NCBI RefSeq assembly: GCF_029962835.1 | Contig: NC_080574.1 | Coordinates: 20,000,001-20,064,000, forward strand | Reading direction: 5' to 3' | DNA from: Magnolia sinica | Taxonomy: Eukaryota > Streptophyta > Magnoliopsida > Magnoliales > Magnoliaceae | DNA length: 64,000 nt | Shown: positions 47,739-59,414 of the stretch, one piece after another | Position numbering within the stretch: position 1 is the first letter of the stretch | How the letters are laid out: every line of letters begins with the position of its first letter | Program-made: the position numbers and the translations under genes | The notes under the pieces: generated by a model | Database searches by the model: none | Told to the model about the DNA's origin: nothing | What the model saw: the letters and a program-made list of their open reading frames with translations, nothing else

Positions 47739-48201
47739 GGCAAGTGGTCGGTGCACTGTAGGCCCCACCATAATGTATTTGTTCCATCAATTCTGTTCAT
47801 CTATTTTTCTAGATCATTTGACGGTATGATCCCAAAAATGAGTTATATCCCAATTTCAAGTGAACCACATCACAGGAAACAATGTTGATTGAGCATCTAC
47901 CATTAGAAAATTTTTGGGTGCCATAAAAGTCTTGGATCAAGTTGATCTCTGTTTTCCCCTTCGTCTAGGTCTGCATGACCTAATCAAAAGATTGGATGTC
48001 AAATAAATAGGGCAGTGGGCCTTAGGAGGATTTTAATGGTGTGTTTTCAATCACTACTGTTTTCCTGTGGTGTGGTCCACCCGAGAATTATATTCCCCTA
48101 TTGTTTTGGAGCAAGCACTAAACTGATCTGTAAAAATGGATGGACGGCATGGATAAAACACATACTTCATAGTGGGGCCCACAGAGCACCGACCACTAGC
48201 C
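47739..48201. mobile_element. Foldback element copy 9 with different outer arms
   Basis: Outer arms GGCAAGTGGTCGGTGC and GCACCGACCACTAGCC are inverted copies with one mismatch and are unrelated to the CGGATTGCG ends of copy 8. The core is the same family (CACATCACAGGAAACAATG, CCTGTGGTGTGGTCCACC). Confidence 0.85.
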
Positions 48202-48204
48202 ACC

Positions 48205-49465
48205 GGACTAGTGGCAGCGACTCTAGCCAAACCGCGTCCGATGATAGAGGCCATCAATGGTCAAAAGTCTTGGATAATCAGGATGTCCCCTATCTACAAA
48301 TTTTGGGAGGGTCACATTAGATGAAGGGCTCAGATCATTGTACATGTAGTCATGATTGTGTCTTACACATAAATTATGTAAGGCAGAATGCACCAATGAT
48401 CCAGACCATCCATTACATGAGCTCCACCATGGATGGGGTGGGCCACCGTGTACAAGAAGCAGTTATTCAGTCTATACATGGGACCTGGAGACCTAAGGAC
48501 CTTTTATCATACTCCAATTATACATTTGATTTGAAGTGAAAATCTACCCTTCGTTACGTTTCACCATCCCAGAAGAAGATAATTACACTTCCATAATTTT
48601 TCAGAATTCTTACTTATCTAAGAGGCTTAAAGAAAGCATGGCCATTACCACCAGATATTACGTCACCTTTTAATAGTGACCCACCGATGGTGGGCTCCGC
48701 AGTGGAAATAGAGGTTTGGAGGTACACAGTTTTGCGTGGTCTCGCAGACACCTACCTTTTTTCCAAATAAAAACGAGAATTCCGGTAGATTAGAAAGTCT
48801 GTGCATCGAGGATGGATGAAAAATGCTCTGTTCTTGGACAGAAATCCGCTCAAGAAATCCGATTTTTCTGAGAGGAAAATGAAAGGTGGCGTACTGCGCA
48901 TCACACATGCCCTGCTTTGACAGCGGGAACAGTGCATGTGTGCGGCGTGCAGCAGAGAAACGCCACATGCGTACACAGAACACACGAGTACTCTAGAGCT
49001 ACCCGTTAGTAAAATGAGCGACGTTTCGAAGAACGGCTCAGAACCGAAAAAGAATCACAACAAACACAACAGAAAAATACAATTCCCGAAGAATAGAAAT
49101 CTACACAGGAAATCGAACAGATGGATTGCTGTAAAACCCTAAAGATCCACAGAGAAAGAGCTTTCCTTAAAGAAAGCGTTAGAAAATGACTCGGTGATTT
49201 AATCTCTGAAACTACGATAATTACTTGGAATTCTTTATGAATCGCGTTGAAATACCCGATTCCAAACCAAATCTACATATCTCACGATTTAAGGAAAAAA
49301 AAAAAAAGAATTAAAAAGCACGTGGAAAGGAACAGAGACTATTCTAATTCTGATAACTTGTCAAGATCTAGCAGAAGAATCGCCCAAATTATGAAGAAAT
49401 CGCACCAAATTCACAAGAATTGCTCCATTTTTCCGTTATTTAAAACAAAACATGCAGATTTCAAG
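48205..49465. other. Non-coding stretch, possible leader intron of ACR3-like gene
   Basis: No coding family was recognised on either strand. Confidence 0.35.
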
Positions 49466-49466
49466 T

Positions 49467-49469
<3 letters not shown>

Positions 49470-49519
<50 letters not shown>
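49470..49519. repeat. (GA)n microsatellite
   Basis: About 24 GA units. On the minus strand it is (CT)n just downstream of the proposed leader-exon donor at 49542. Confidence 0.95.
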
Positions 49520-49542
49520 CAGATTCGAAAGGAAATGCGAAC

Positions 49543-49690
49543 CTGTTTGAAGGCGATGCATGAAAATCTTCAGCGAGAGGAGGAGAGAGAGATGAAAGTC
49601 GGTGGAGTCGATTTCAGGGCGGCTGCTGCTGCTGCTGCTGCTGCTGCTTTAGACGTTGGAAGAGCATTTGAAGAGAACATGCTCACGTTC
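49543..49690 (-). promoter_or_regulatory. Candidate first leader exon of ACR3-like gene
   Basis: On the minus strand a pyrimidine-rich segment typical of plant 5' leaders (CTCTCTCTCCTCCTCTCGCTG) precedes ATGCATCGCCTTCAAACAG and a GT donor at 49542-49541. An (AGC)9 run (49622-49648) lies within it. Direct splicing to the acceptor before 43385 would put this ATG in frame with the ACR3-like protein. Evidence is motif-based only. Confidence 0.35.
49622..49648. repeat. (GCT)9 trinucleotide repeat
   Basis: Nine GCT units, (AGC)9 on the minus strand, in the candidate leader. Confidence 0.95.
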
Positions 49691-49699
49691 GCCAAAATA

Positions 49700-51585
49700 A
49701 AATGAAATAAAGGAAAACGAGAACATTGAGATATGACAAGGATCGACGATGCTGGCTGCCCACCTCCCTAATAAATAAATCGTGTAATTATTTTTTTACA
49801 AAAAACTACTATTTAATATAATATAGAATTTAAGTTCCCTTACCTTTTTGAAAAAGGTTTTCATTAGACTCCCCGATTAATTTAACTAATTATCATTGTA
49901 GTACCTTCCTTTACCTAAGTTAATACCTTCCTTTACCTAAGTAGGGCCGGTGGTGTGAGTAATGGTATGGCCTATCTTATTATTTAGGGCTTGATTGGGA
50001 GCTTGTAAATCAAGGTAAATGAATTGGGAGCATGGCTTACTTAATTATGTTTGAATGAGAGTAAATGAAATGCATTTGAAATACTAATATTCTGTTTGGA
50101 TGGGGTAAATGTGAGGAATTGAAATGTATTTGAATTTTTTAATATATTGATAAAAACATATATAATATACCAAATCAATTTTAATATCATGTGATAGTGT
50201 GATGAGAGTACAGGGGAGGAATTGGAATGTATTGAAAATTTTTAATATATTCACGAGAAAATATGTGATATCCTATATCATTTTTAATATTACAAGCTAA
50301 TGTACATCTATGATATTTAATACGGTTATTGAAATATTTACTTTAGTAAAAAATGAGGAAACTTCAAACCTCAAGTAAGCCATAAACTTAAGGATCATAA
50401 ACAAGTAACTAATCAATATTTTTTAACCGTCCATTTAGATGCTCAACTTTTGGATGGTTTGGATTGTGTTTATTAATGTGATTTTAGTGATGTAGTCATT
50501 AATTGAATTGTTTAGAAGTATTATTAGTGTGTAATGTGTGAGGTGGACATGTGCGTAGTGACACCTTTGTTTACTTGTGCAACTCTACAAGGAAGCTTAA
50601 AAAGGTATTTCACCCAATTTACTTCCAAATCTCTTTTGCTAGAGGATTTCATTTACATGCTTATTTATCATTAATTCATCTCATTTTCATGCATTTACTC
50701 CCATCCAAGTGCACCTTAGGAGGCCATTTACTTTCAATTCCTCTCATTTACCTCCATTTAGTACTTATATCGAAATGACCCGTTGTGTGAAATTTACCTT
50801 TACCACTATGTGTATCATTCAATATAGGGGTCATAGATTTTATATATATATATATCAGCCTTATTTGTGATTAAGGGGGACCACAAGATTAGAAACATTG
50901 CAAAGGAATGCTCACCTTCTTAACATTTTCCCTTAGTGTGGCTTAAATGAATTATAGATGAGCCAATTTCTTTTGTCCCAGGCCCAAATTTCGATAGGAA
51001 ATTTAATGGTTGGAGTGAATTTTATATAATTATCATAATAGACCTTATAAAAGGTAAGGATGGTCGTCTCTCTCTCCTGATTGTTTCCTTTGTTGTGGCC
51101 CAGCTGAATCATATGTTAGCCTGCTTTTTTATCCTTAAACCTAATGTGAGAGTATACAACTAGTAGTTGGAGTGGATCTCACATACACATCATAGATGGC
51201 CTCACCAAAAATCAAGGGCTTCTCTAAAATTCAAGGGTGGTGTCTTGTAAAATTTCATATCATCATAAATTTGAAACCGTTGTAAGAGAGACGCCTACCT
51301 TTCATTTTTTTTTTTAAGGGTTACACAATGATGTGTACTTGAAATCCATTGTCACCCTTAGACAAGTGATCCTATCTTAGGCCTAGGGCTAAAAAATCAA
51401 GTTGAATTATTATTAAGTGAGACATACTAAAGAAAATAGGTGAGAGACCTTCACCCCTGATTTTTACAAGGCTAATGATAATGATTATACAAAATCTAAT
51501 CTAACCATTGAGGCAGGCCACACATCGAGAGAAATAATTTAGAGGTTAAGCATTACCCTGTAAATTGTTTTCAATTGTGTGGTCC
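49700..51585. other. AT-rich non-coding stretch
   Basis: Recurrent GTAAATG and CATTTAC words at the two sides (about 50010-50110 and 50650-50760) hint at an old foldback, but no boundary can be set. A 22 bp tandem duplication occurs at about 49900-49940. Confidence 0.4.
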
Positions 51586-51589
51586 ACCT

Positions 51590-51940
51590 AAATCATAGAT
51601 GAATCCAAAGAAGAGGTAGATCCATAGATAAAGTGGACCACACCATACGAAACAGTAGGGATCGAACGCCCACCATTGAAAAGTTATTGAGGATCAAATT
51701 TTTTGGACCAAGCTGATATTTGTGTCTTCCCCTTCATCCAACACGGAGTGGGCTTATAAACGGATTGGATGGCATACAAAAGTCAAGGTGAGCATGCGCC
51801 CACCGTTCCCTCTGGTGTGATCCATTTGAGCCTTTTTTCTGTGTGATTTTTGATATCATGCCATTAAAGGATACGGAAAAACAGATGAACAAAGTGGATG
51901 TAATGCATACATCACAGTGGGCCCTACAGAGCTCAGGGCT
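51590..51940. mobile_element. Foldback element copy 10 (left arm shortened)
   Basis: AAAGTGGACCACACCATACG and CTTCCCCTTCATCCAACACG are followed by ACAGATGAACAAAGTGG and the right arm CACAGTGGGCCCTACAGAGC. Confidence 0.7.
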
Positions 51941-51984
51941 GCATGAATCCCCTGCACCCCTGCCACTTGCCGTCCGCGTCCAAG

Positions 51985-52115
51985 TAGAGGTGTCAATGGG
52001 CCGGGCTCAGGCTTGCAAAACCTCATATTGAATAGAGCGGGCCCGGTGGCCTAGATTGAAACAATTCAAAATTCGGGCCGAAGCCTAACCCAGGCCCCAC
52101 CCGTTGACAACCCTA
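51985..52115. mobile_element. Short hAT-like MITE
   Basis: The left end TAGAGGTGTCAATGGGCC and the reverse complement of the right end, TAGGGTTGTCAACGGGTG, pair over 15-16 bases. It is 131 bp. Flanking octamers do not match, so the termini or flanks have decayed. Confidence 0.6.
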
Positions 52116-52119
52116 GCCC

Positions 52120-53800
52120 TAATGTGTTAATGTGTCTTGAGTGTTTATTTGTAGCGACACACTAAAGGGCTAGAATTTCCAATACATTTCGATTTTTGTA
52201 TTGTTGATGGTGCAATTTGGTGGTCCTTACTAGCCCATCACATACTTGTAAAATGAAGTGACACTCATTGGTTGGAGTTGGGGGCCCTTTGATGCCTAAG
52301 TCAGGTAAGCACACAATGGACCTAGTTAGGTTAGGATAATTGTAAGGACCTTTCTCTTTAGCAAGGGCCTCTATTTATAATTTCTTAAGACCACGTATGT
52401 ATATGAAATGAATATGCTAAATAGATTCATATCATATAATGAATTTGTTCCTAGATATATCATATTTTTTTTCGGCGTGATCCTCGGCTGAGATCTCGGA
52501 AGGTAATTCCACCCATATACAGAGAGGATTCTCCCCTCTACTATAAGGTAGCGGATAATATTCGAGGCTGAGGTCAATGGCCGGAGCCTTTGGTAGATGA
52601 TAGTCCTCCAGATTGACAGTCGAGGCTGTCCCTCGGATCCGACCTCCAAGGTTGTTGGTTGAGAGTGTGAAGTCCTAGTTCGACGGCAGAAGGACATATT
52701 CATGGCTGTTAGTTGGGCTAGTCGCTAAAGTCATGGTCCGCACCTAAGGCTGAGCTGACATCCGACCCTTCACTTCAGGGTGTTTGCCCAATCTTCCCGT
52801 TTTATTCCTGGTGAGTCCGATTTTAAGCATAACATGTAGCATAACCTATTCACTATTGGAGTCACAGAATGTACGGTTTAGATCTCATCCATGTACCACG
52901 TCTTCAAAATGACCTGGAGGCACGGAAAAATGCCGTAAGTCCGGAGGTGCGGAATCTGCTCCCCTTTAGTATTTTGGTTCCGAGGAGAGTCAGGATGCCT
53001 CGTCGTAGGTTACTACCGCAGACGTGGCATAAAGATGTAGTCATCTAGACCATCCGTTAACTGTTCCTCATAAGTACCAGTTCAAAATCACAACCTACTG
53101 GTTGGACGGTCCATATCTTTAGAAGAGCTGATCACCCACAGGCAAGGTACAGCAACCCCTGGTAACATACAATCTTTCCTCCCAACATGCCTCTTGTGTA
53201 TGGCATCAGCACCATGAAAACAGTATGTCCCACCACGAAGACCACCTGCCAGAGAAATCAGTGAGTCAGATCACAGATGGACCCCACTGTTGGAACCAAT
53301 GGACAACCGACGGTCTGATCCAATAAAGAGGTGTGGCCTACCTAGTGAGAGAATGAGTTTGATAACGAGGAGTGCGATCTTCACGGTGGACCCCATCCTT
53401 TTCATGATACCAGTGTCCAATTGGCGGGAAAGTCGGTAAGTACCACAAGTTGTGGCACTGAGTATCTTTAGATTAATGCCACGTGTTTGGTGGCGATGCG
53501 CGACATCATAATACACGATATCCAGTTGGTGAGGCGACCTGCCATCTCCCTTCTGATAACTTCAAAAAGAAACTCCCCTGTACTTGTTTGTTTCGCTTCT
53601 GTTTAATTTACAAAAATGCCCCTGCATTGAAATTGAGAGGAAGGGTCCTTTGCTTCAGAACGTCCATGGTGTCCTTGTGGACCGTTCATTACCAGAAAAT
53701 CCATCATTAATGATCCAAACCATTCATATGTGGGACCCACCATCAAAGAGGGAGTCCAAAACTTAAAAGATTAATGGATATAATAGTGACGGTCCAGATA
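52120..53800. other. Unassigned stretch
   Basis: A 110-codon minus-strand frame at 52371-52703 has no recognised domain. Its base composition and the TATATGG and CTCAGCCGAGG words resemble an LTR remnant, but no second copy is present to test this. Confidence 0.3.
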
Positions 53801-53809
53801 AAAGGCTAT

Positions 53810-53994
53810 AGATTGCGTGGCTACGATCTTTTTCAATCCGAGAGGGTTTGGGTGAGACCCATGTATAATATAGATCAATAGCCTGATTATATGACCCGTG
53901 GAACCACTAGATCGATCTGGTGCATCAGGACTGTATAATCAGGACTCTACATATAAAAGAAAAGAGGGTTCCACGTGGCCCAGAACGCAATCCG
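53810..53994. repeat. Small element sharing only foldback termini
   Basis: AGATTGCGTGG at the left and AACGCAATCCG at the right match the outer termini of copies 1, 2 and 8, but the 185 bp interior lacks the family core. Confidence 0.4.
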
Positions 53995-53999
53995 ATTTC

Positions 54000-55395
54000 A
54001 TAAATTCCATTGCTTGGTCAATCCATGTGGCTGCTTGGTGAGATGATTAGAGCCATCTGTCCATGAGCTCTAACGCAGGTGGATTAGTCCGGTCTAAGGT
54101 TGATAGGAAGAAAACATTGATCGGACGGATAGATTTGCTTGATCGTTGTGATTTTTGTAAAGTGGGTCATTTGGTAAGGCCCACGGATGTTTCAGAGATC
54201 TGATCATACAGCCATGAGCATCGACGGACCAAAAGACACCAACACATCGGTGTTACTATATGCAAATGGCTAATGTCGTGCATGCTGTTCGCATACACGT
54301 TTGTGAGTTATGATACTCGGGCTGTATATTACGCTTGATGCGCAGTCATCCTGGCATTGTACACGTGGAAAAATTAACTAAACTAAAATAGACTAAACTG
54401 TGGGACCCACTCTCAACAACCCAGAGTCCCAAAATCAGATTGGTTAAACAATCCTAACCTCTGATTTGTGGACACTTATTTATTGAAATAGGATTTTTTG
54501 AAAATTTTCATTTTTAACCTTCTAATAAATGCCCACTAACTCGGTATTATTCTAAGTTCATGATACATCAAAATTGGGAAGCATATGTTGGACAGTTTAC
54601 TCAACCTTGTACGGCAACGTAGGCAATTTCTTAAGTGCCCGCTTATCATCTATCCCACACGGCTAGAGTCTTAAGCCTTTTTTCCGATTTTCACGTACGT
54701 AATCGGACAGCGCTTTCCATGTCCTGATCTTGTAAGAGAGGATTGACAGACGCTGTGCATCGGTTTTGGACTCTGAATCTAGGGTTAATGCTTTGGTAAT
54801 CTAGACCAGTGATCTGTTGTGTTGCACTGCAGATGGGTAACGGCGAATAACTCTCCCAGTAGAACAATCTCATCCTTTAGATTTGTGGCCCACGAATACA
54901 CGGTTAAGAAGGTAAATACAGGAAACGTTCACATTCAACTGAAAAACTGTAAAAAAAATCAGAATTTTTATTCTAGTGGTCCACCTAGGATCGACAATGT
55001 CGCTGAAAAAACAAGGGATTAGATCGTGTAAACAACCAATCAGAGTTCTCCAATCACTTGTATTTTTGGCCCAATCAGCTCTGAGGACTAATGAGGTGTG
55101 GTCCAATCCACGTTAGGGGAGCAGGAGATGTATGGCATGGATCAGCAACACATGCAAACCACTCATCCTTGCTCAACAGTCGAAGGTTGGTGAAGTGCAA
55201 CGATCGATGCACATGCACTTTGGAAAATTGTACACATGTCATGTTGCTATGGTTACACGACAAACCAGACCATCCAAAACGTCGACTGAAAATATGGAGG
55301 GAGCATAACAGGAAATTGCACTCACCTCTTACAAATATGGTGATGTGATGGAGTGATCTACGGCTATATTCGCACACACGTGTCAGTCTCCCAAG
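54000..55395. other. Non-coding stretch
   Basis: No gene or bounded repeat was recognised. Confidence 0.35.
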
Positions 55396-55399
55396 AACA

Positions 55400-55845
55400 G
55401 GTAACATAAACTCTGTAGGGCCCACTATGATCATGTATATATGTAAAATCCATTCCATCCATAACCTAATACATCACATTTTAGTTGGTAAGTCTGAAAA
55501 CAAGGTCCATCCAAAACTAAAGTGGGTCACACCATGGGGAATAAAGAGATAAGATGCATACTATTGAAATCTTCTTGGGACCCACTGAAGTATTTGATAA
55601 AGCAGCTGTTTGGTCATTTACTTTCATCTTTCATGTACTCACATTATGAGCGAGTTGGATATTATATGAAGAAAACGGTGGGCCCCTGGACGATTTCAAC
55701 GGTGAATGTCACTGTTATATAAACATTACAATGGGCCTCAGGAGGATTTCAACGGTGAATGCCACTATTCCCACTTTTGGTTATATAGTGCGGCTCACAT
55801 GAGTTCTCATCAGCATCGTTTTCGGCTCATCTCCTAAAATAGGCT
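55400..55845. mobile_element. Foldback element copy 11 (diverged)
   Basis: ACTCTGTAGGGCCCACTATG, CACACCATGGGGAATAAAG and GGTGGGCCCCTGGACG are recognisable. A short segment around GGATTTCAACGGTGAATG is duplicated near 55700-55760. Confidence 0.6.
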
Positions 55846-55849
55846 GTCT

Positions 55850-57230
55850 CAACTGGCATCATTTTGAATGTTGAAACCAAAACACTATAGCCATTGTCAT
55901 CCCAACTTTAATCATCATAAAATAATCATGACTAAATAATGCTATCCACACTGCTGCATGACCCGGCCTAATGAACCTAGGTGCTCCTAGTTGCATCTAG
56001 AAACTTGGACAGTTTGATTGATAAATCTGCCCTGTCCATTAAATTCATCTACCCTGTCTAGGGGTTATCATGAAAGCAGTCATGCATGCCCATTATATGT
56101 TCTTAACTATCCATAAGTTGTCTATCTTTTTCCTCTTCTTCTTTTTTTTTTTTTAGTTTTTTTTAAGCATTTTCTTCTTAACAACCATCCACTTTCCAGA
56201 CCATGAGATGGATGATTAGACATGTTTTACAATAGTGATATTTTATTTTTTTAACGAACATATATAAATGAGCTATGATAAGTCTTAACGTATACACTTA
56301 GCTTGACATGGTTTAAACTAATATTGAATGCAAATCTATCACAGTTTGGTACATTTATATAGAAATCAGAGAAAATCATACTCATAAGAGAAGACCACAA
56401 ATGCCTATACGCTGATGACACGTATCTTGCAAAAGGGCATACGGTCAAACCCATTTGAGCATACGTACGGCCAAAACTTGAAAAGCAGTCGTCTCTTGCA
56501 TGACATGTGATCAACAGACGTAAGTCACACATGACCCCTAGCGTATGGAGAAAGTATTACTAGCTTGTCATTGCCAGACTGTCCACAGTAAATAATCGCA
56601 CAGCATAGTTGATCCATAATTTAATGCAAAAAGAAAATTCCCCTAAAAAACAAATGAGATCTTTTTAAAAGCCCTTAAAAAATCAAAGCAGGCAACAAGA
56701 AGTCATCTAAAGATATAAACATACGGCTTAAGATGGCATAACATAACAAGGACTCCAAAATCAAGTAGCAACTACCGCCTCTGTAAAGATGGAAGAGGGA
56801 GAGAAATATTTGACTGAATTGTGATTAATTTTGTATTGAGCTTTACAAATAAATAAATGTATAATGAGCTATGTATGGAAAAATATATTCTAAAAATAGT
56901 CTAATTACAGATTTTATGTAAGTCTTGATTTTGTGTATATATGGTAAAAAATCTGTCAATAGCCTCTCAAAAAACTATAAACGTAGCATTTGACGTTGAG
57001 CTCAAGGCTGCATGTCAATACAATTAATTACACACAAACTTTCAGTATTATGTTGTTTATCTCGTCCTCTATCTACATCTATTCTTAGTTTAATCTTAGT
57101 TTTTTCCACTCATGTGCTATAGCAAACTTAAAGCTCTTAATTTAGCTTCTTAGCTTAATTTCACAATCATCCAGTGCAATTAAATATTCACAATCTTGTT
57201 GTTGGATTTCCAAATGACCTTCTTATGATC
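55850..57230. other. Non-coding AT-rich stretch
   Basis: No gene recognised. Confidence 0.35.
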
Positions 57231-57233
57231 ATC

Positions 57234-57347
57234 TGGTACTTTCCACAACCATCTCACGAATGTTTCAAGTTTAGAGCAACGTCAAGACCATGGTACTTTC
57301 CGCAACCATCTCACGAATGTTTCAAGTTTAGAGCAACGTCAAGACCA
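57234..57347. repeat. 57 bp tandem duplication
   Basis: Two adjacent copies starting TGGTACTTTCC (57234-57290 and 57291-57347) differ at one or two bases. Confidence 0.93.
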
Positions 57348-58245
57348 CGGCCATTTCAGTACTATCACAAACCATTGTAGGCAATCTCCTTTACTCTTTT
57401 TTTTCTTTTTTCTTTTTTTTTTTCTTTTGGTCAGATCGTACTATATTGATACTCTGATTTAATATGCCAATGATCCTTTGTTGTTAATTTATTTATCTTT
57501 TATTATTTTTTTAAAGAAATATAGTCTAAGCTATTATTGTTATAAAAAGAAATTATTGTCTTCAAGGAAAAAATTATTCATTCAAAATGACTAACCCTGT
57601 CTTTCATCACTTACCTGATTGTATTTGATAAGCGGCGGCTGAATAGTCAAGCCATTTTTTTCTATATATAAATTTGGTCCTAATATGACTGATATGGTGT
57701 TTGTGGTCATAAGCATTCAATTTAACTCGAGTCAAACACAACTCAGGAACACTTGGCACCTAATCTATTTGCACACATTTAATCAAAATTGGACCATCTG
57801 TTATGCCCGCGACCATGTCTCCAGATTGAACTAAAACAGTTAGTTTTACTTCATTTTTTCATAAAAAATATTAACCATCTCTTTCCACCAGTTATTAATC
57901 ATCACTGAGGTTTTGGCATAGTGGACCATGAAATGTATGGTGGACCCAGCGGACGGGTCAGATCAATACAGTGGCTGTCCCTATGCAACTTTGAGCAAGC
58001 TATGAGAATATGGAAAGAACAAAAGTCGACATGTAGTAAAAGTACTGGGATGACGAAAATGATGATTAGAGCTGACATTATGAAGTGCGGAAATAGTGCA
58101 ATGCTGACTTCGTTATTTTCATATAAAATTATGATAGGCCATGTCTTGTCGGAACGATCATGTCTTCTTACCCATCAAAATCATGCCTCTATCTTACATT
58201 GCCAGCTTTCAATACATTATCTTGAGAAATTCCTGTTACACCACC

Positions 58246-58711
58246 CATTCCTATATTTGAAAATAACATGTCAATGCTATCTAAATCTTCAGTAATTTAG
58301 CAAGAGCCCACCAACTATATGAATGAACCCAAATTTGGTTGGTTTAGCCACAGACTTCCTGTTTTAGAGATCATGTCATTGTCGTCATCATCTAAGTTAA
58401 CCTAATTAATAGCTGTCCACTAAGCACATCCTGTATGGCCATTCCACTGTATTAGGATGGGAGCAGATTAAGTGCAGCACTGACCGTAGACCTACCTTGA
58501 TGTGTGTATTTGTATATCCATGCCATCCATCTATTTTAGCTTATTTTAGGACATAAGCCAAAAAAATGAAGCAAATCCAAATAAAGGTGGACCACAACAT
58601 AGGAAACAATGGTGATTAAATGCCCACCATTGAAAACTTCATTGGGCCAACATTAATGTTTAGTTGACATCGGACCTAATGATAAGGTCACAGAGACATG
58701 GATGAAGTGAA

Positions 58712-58751
<40 letters not shown>

Positions 58752-59222
58752 TCATTCCTATATTTGAAAATAACGTGTCAATGCTATCTAAATCTTCAAT
58801 AATTTAACAAGTGCCCACCAACTATATGAATGAACCCAAATTTGGTTGGTTTAACCACAGACTTCCTGTTTTAGAGATCATGTCATTGTCGTCATCATCT
58901 AAGCTAAGCTAATTAATAGCTGCCCACTAAGCACATCCTGTATGGCCATTCCACTGTATTAGGATGGGAGCAGATTAAGTGCGGCACTAACCGTAGACCT
59001 ACCTTGATGCATGTATTTGTATATCCATGCGCCATCCATCTATTTTGGCTTATTTTAGGACATAAGCCAAAAAAATGGAGCAAATCCAAATAAAGGTGGA
59101 CCACAACATAGGAAACAATGGTGATTAAATGCCCACCATTGAAAACTTTATCGGGCCAACATTAATGTTTATTTGACATCCGACCTAATGATAAGGTCAC
59201 ACAGACATGGATGAAGTGAAAT
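58246..59222. repeat. 468-470 bp direct duplication separated by (CA)n
   Basis: 58246-58713 and 58753-59222 are near-identical by eye, both starting CATTCCTATATTTG and ending GATGAAGTGAAAT. The first is followed by (CA)17 (58714-58747), the second by (AT)n. Each copy includes the left half of a foldback element (GTGGACCACAACATAGG). Confidence 0.93.
58714..58747. repeat. (CA)n microsatellite
   Basis: About 17 CA units between the two copies of the 468 bp duplication. Confidence 0.95.
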
Positions 59223-59410
59223 ATATATATATACTGATCCACTATTTCCCATGGTGTGGTTCACTTGAGATTTAAATTTGCTTGATTTGGATTTGCTACA
59301 TTTTTCATCCCATGTCATAAAATGAGCTAGAAAAATAGATAGACCATTTGGATATACAATACATACATCAAGGTGGCCCCATGGACAGAGCCACACCCAA
59401 TCAGCTCCCA
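58976..59410. mobile_element. Foldback element copy 12
   Basis: The left half lies in the second duplicate. The right half continues after 59232 with TTTCCCATGGTGTGGTTCAC and ACATACATCAAGGTGGCCCC, giving a complete though diverged copy. The first duplicate (58468-58713) has only the left half. Confidence 0.7.
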
Positions 59411-59414
59411 TTAG

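Noticed and set aside
48015-48320. 101-codon open frame
   Set aside because: It lies in the right half of a foldback element; similar frames recur in other copies because the repeat is conserved, not the protein.
52371-52703. 110-codon minus-strand open frame
   Set aside because: No recognisable domain; composition is more like an LTR remnant. Left as unassigned sequence.
57921-58295. 124-codon plus-strand open frame
   Set aside because: No domain was recognised, it has no relatives in the window, and its end runs into the 468 bp duplicated non-coding unit.
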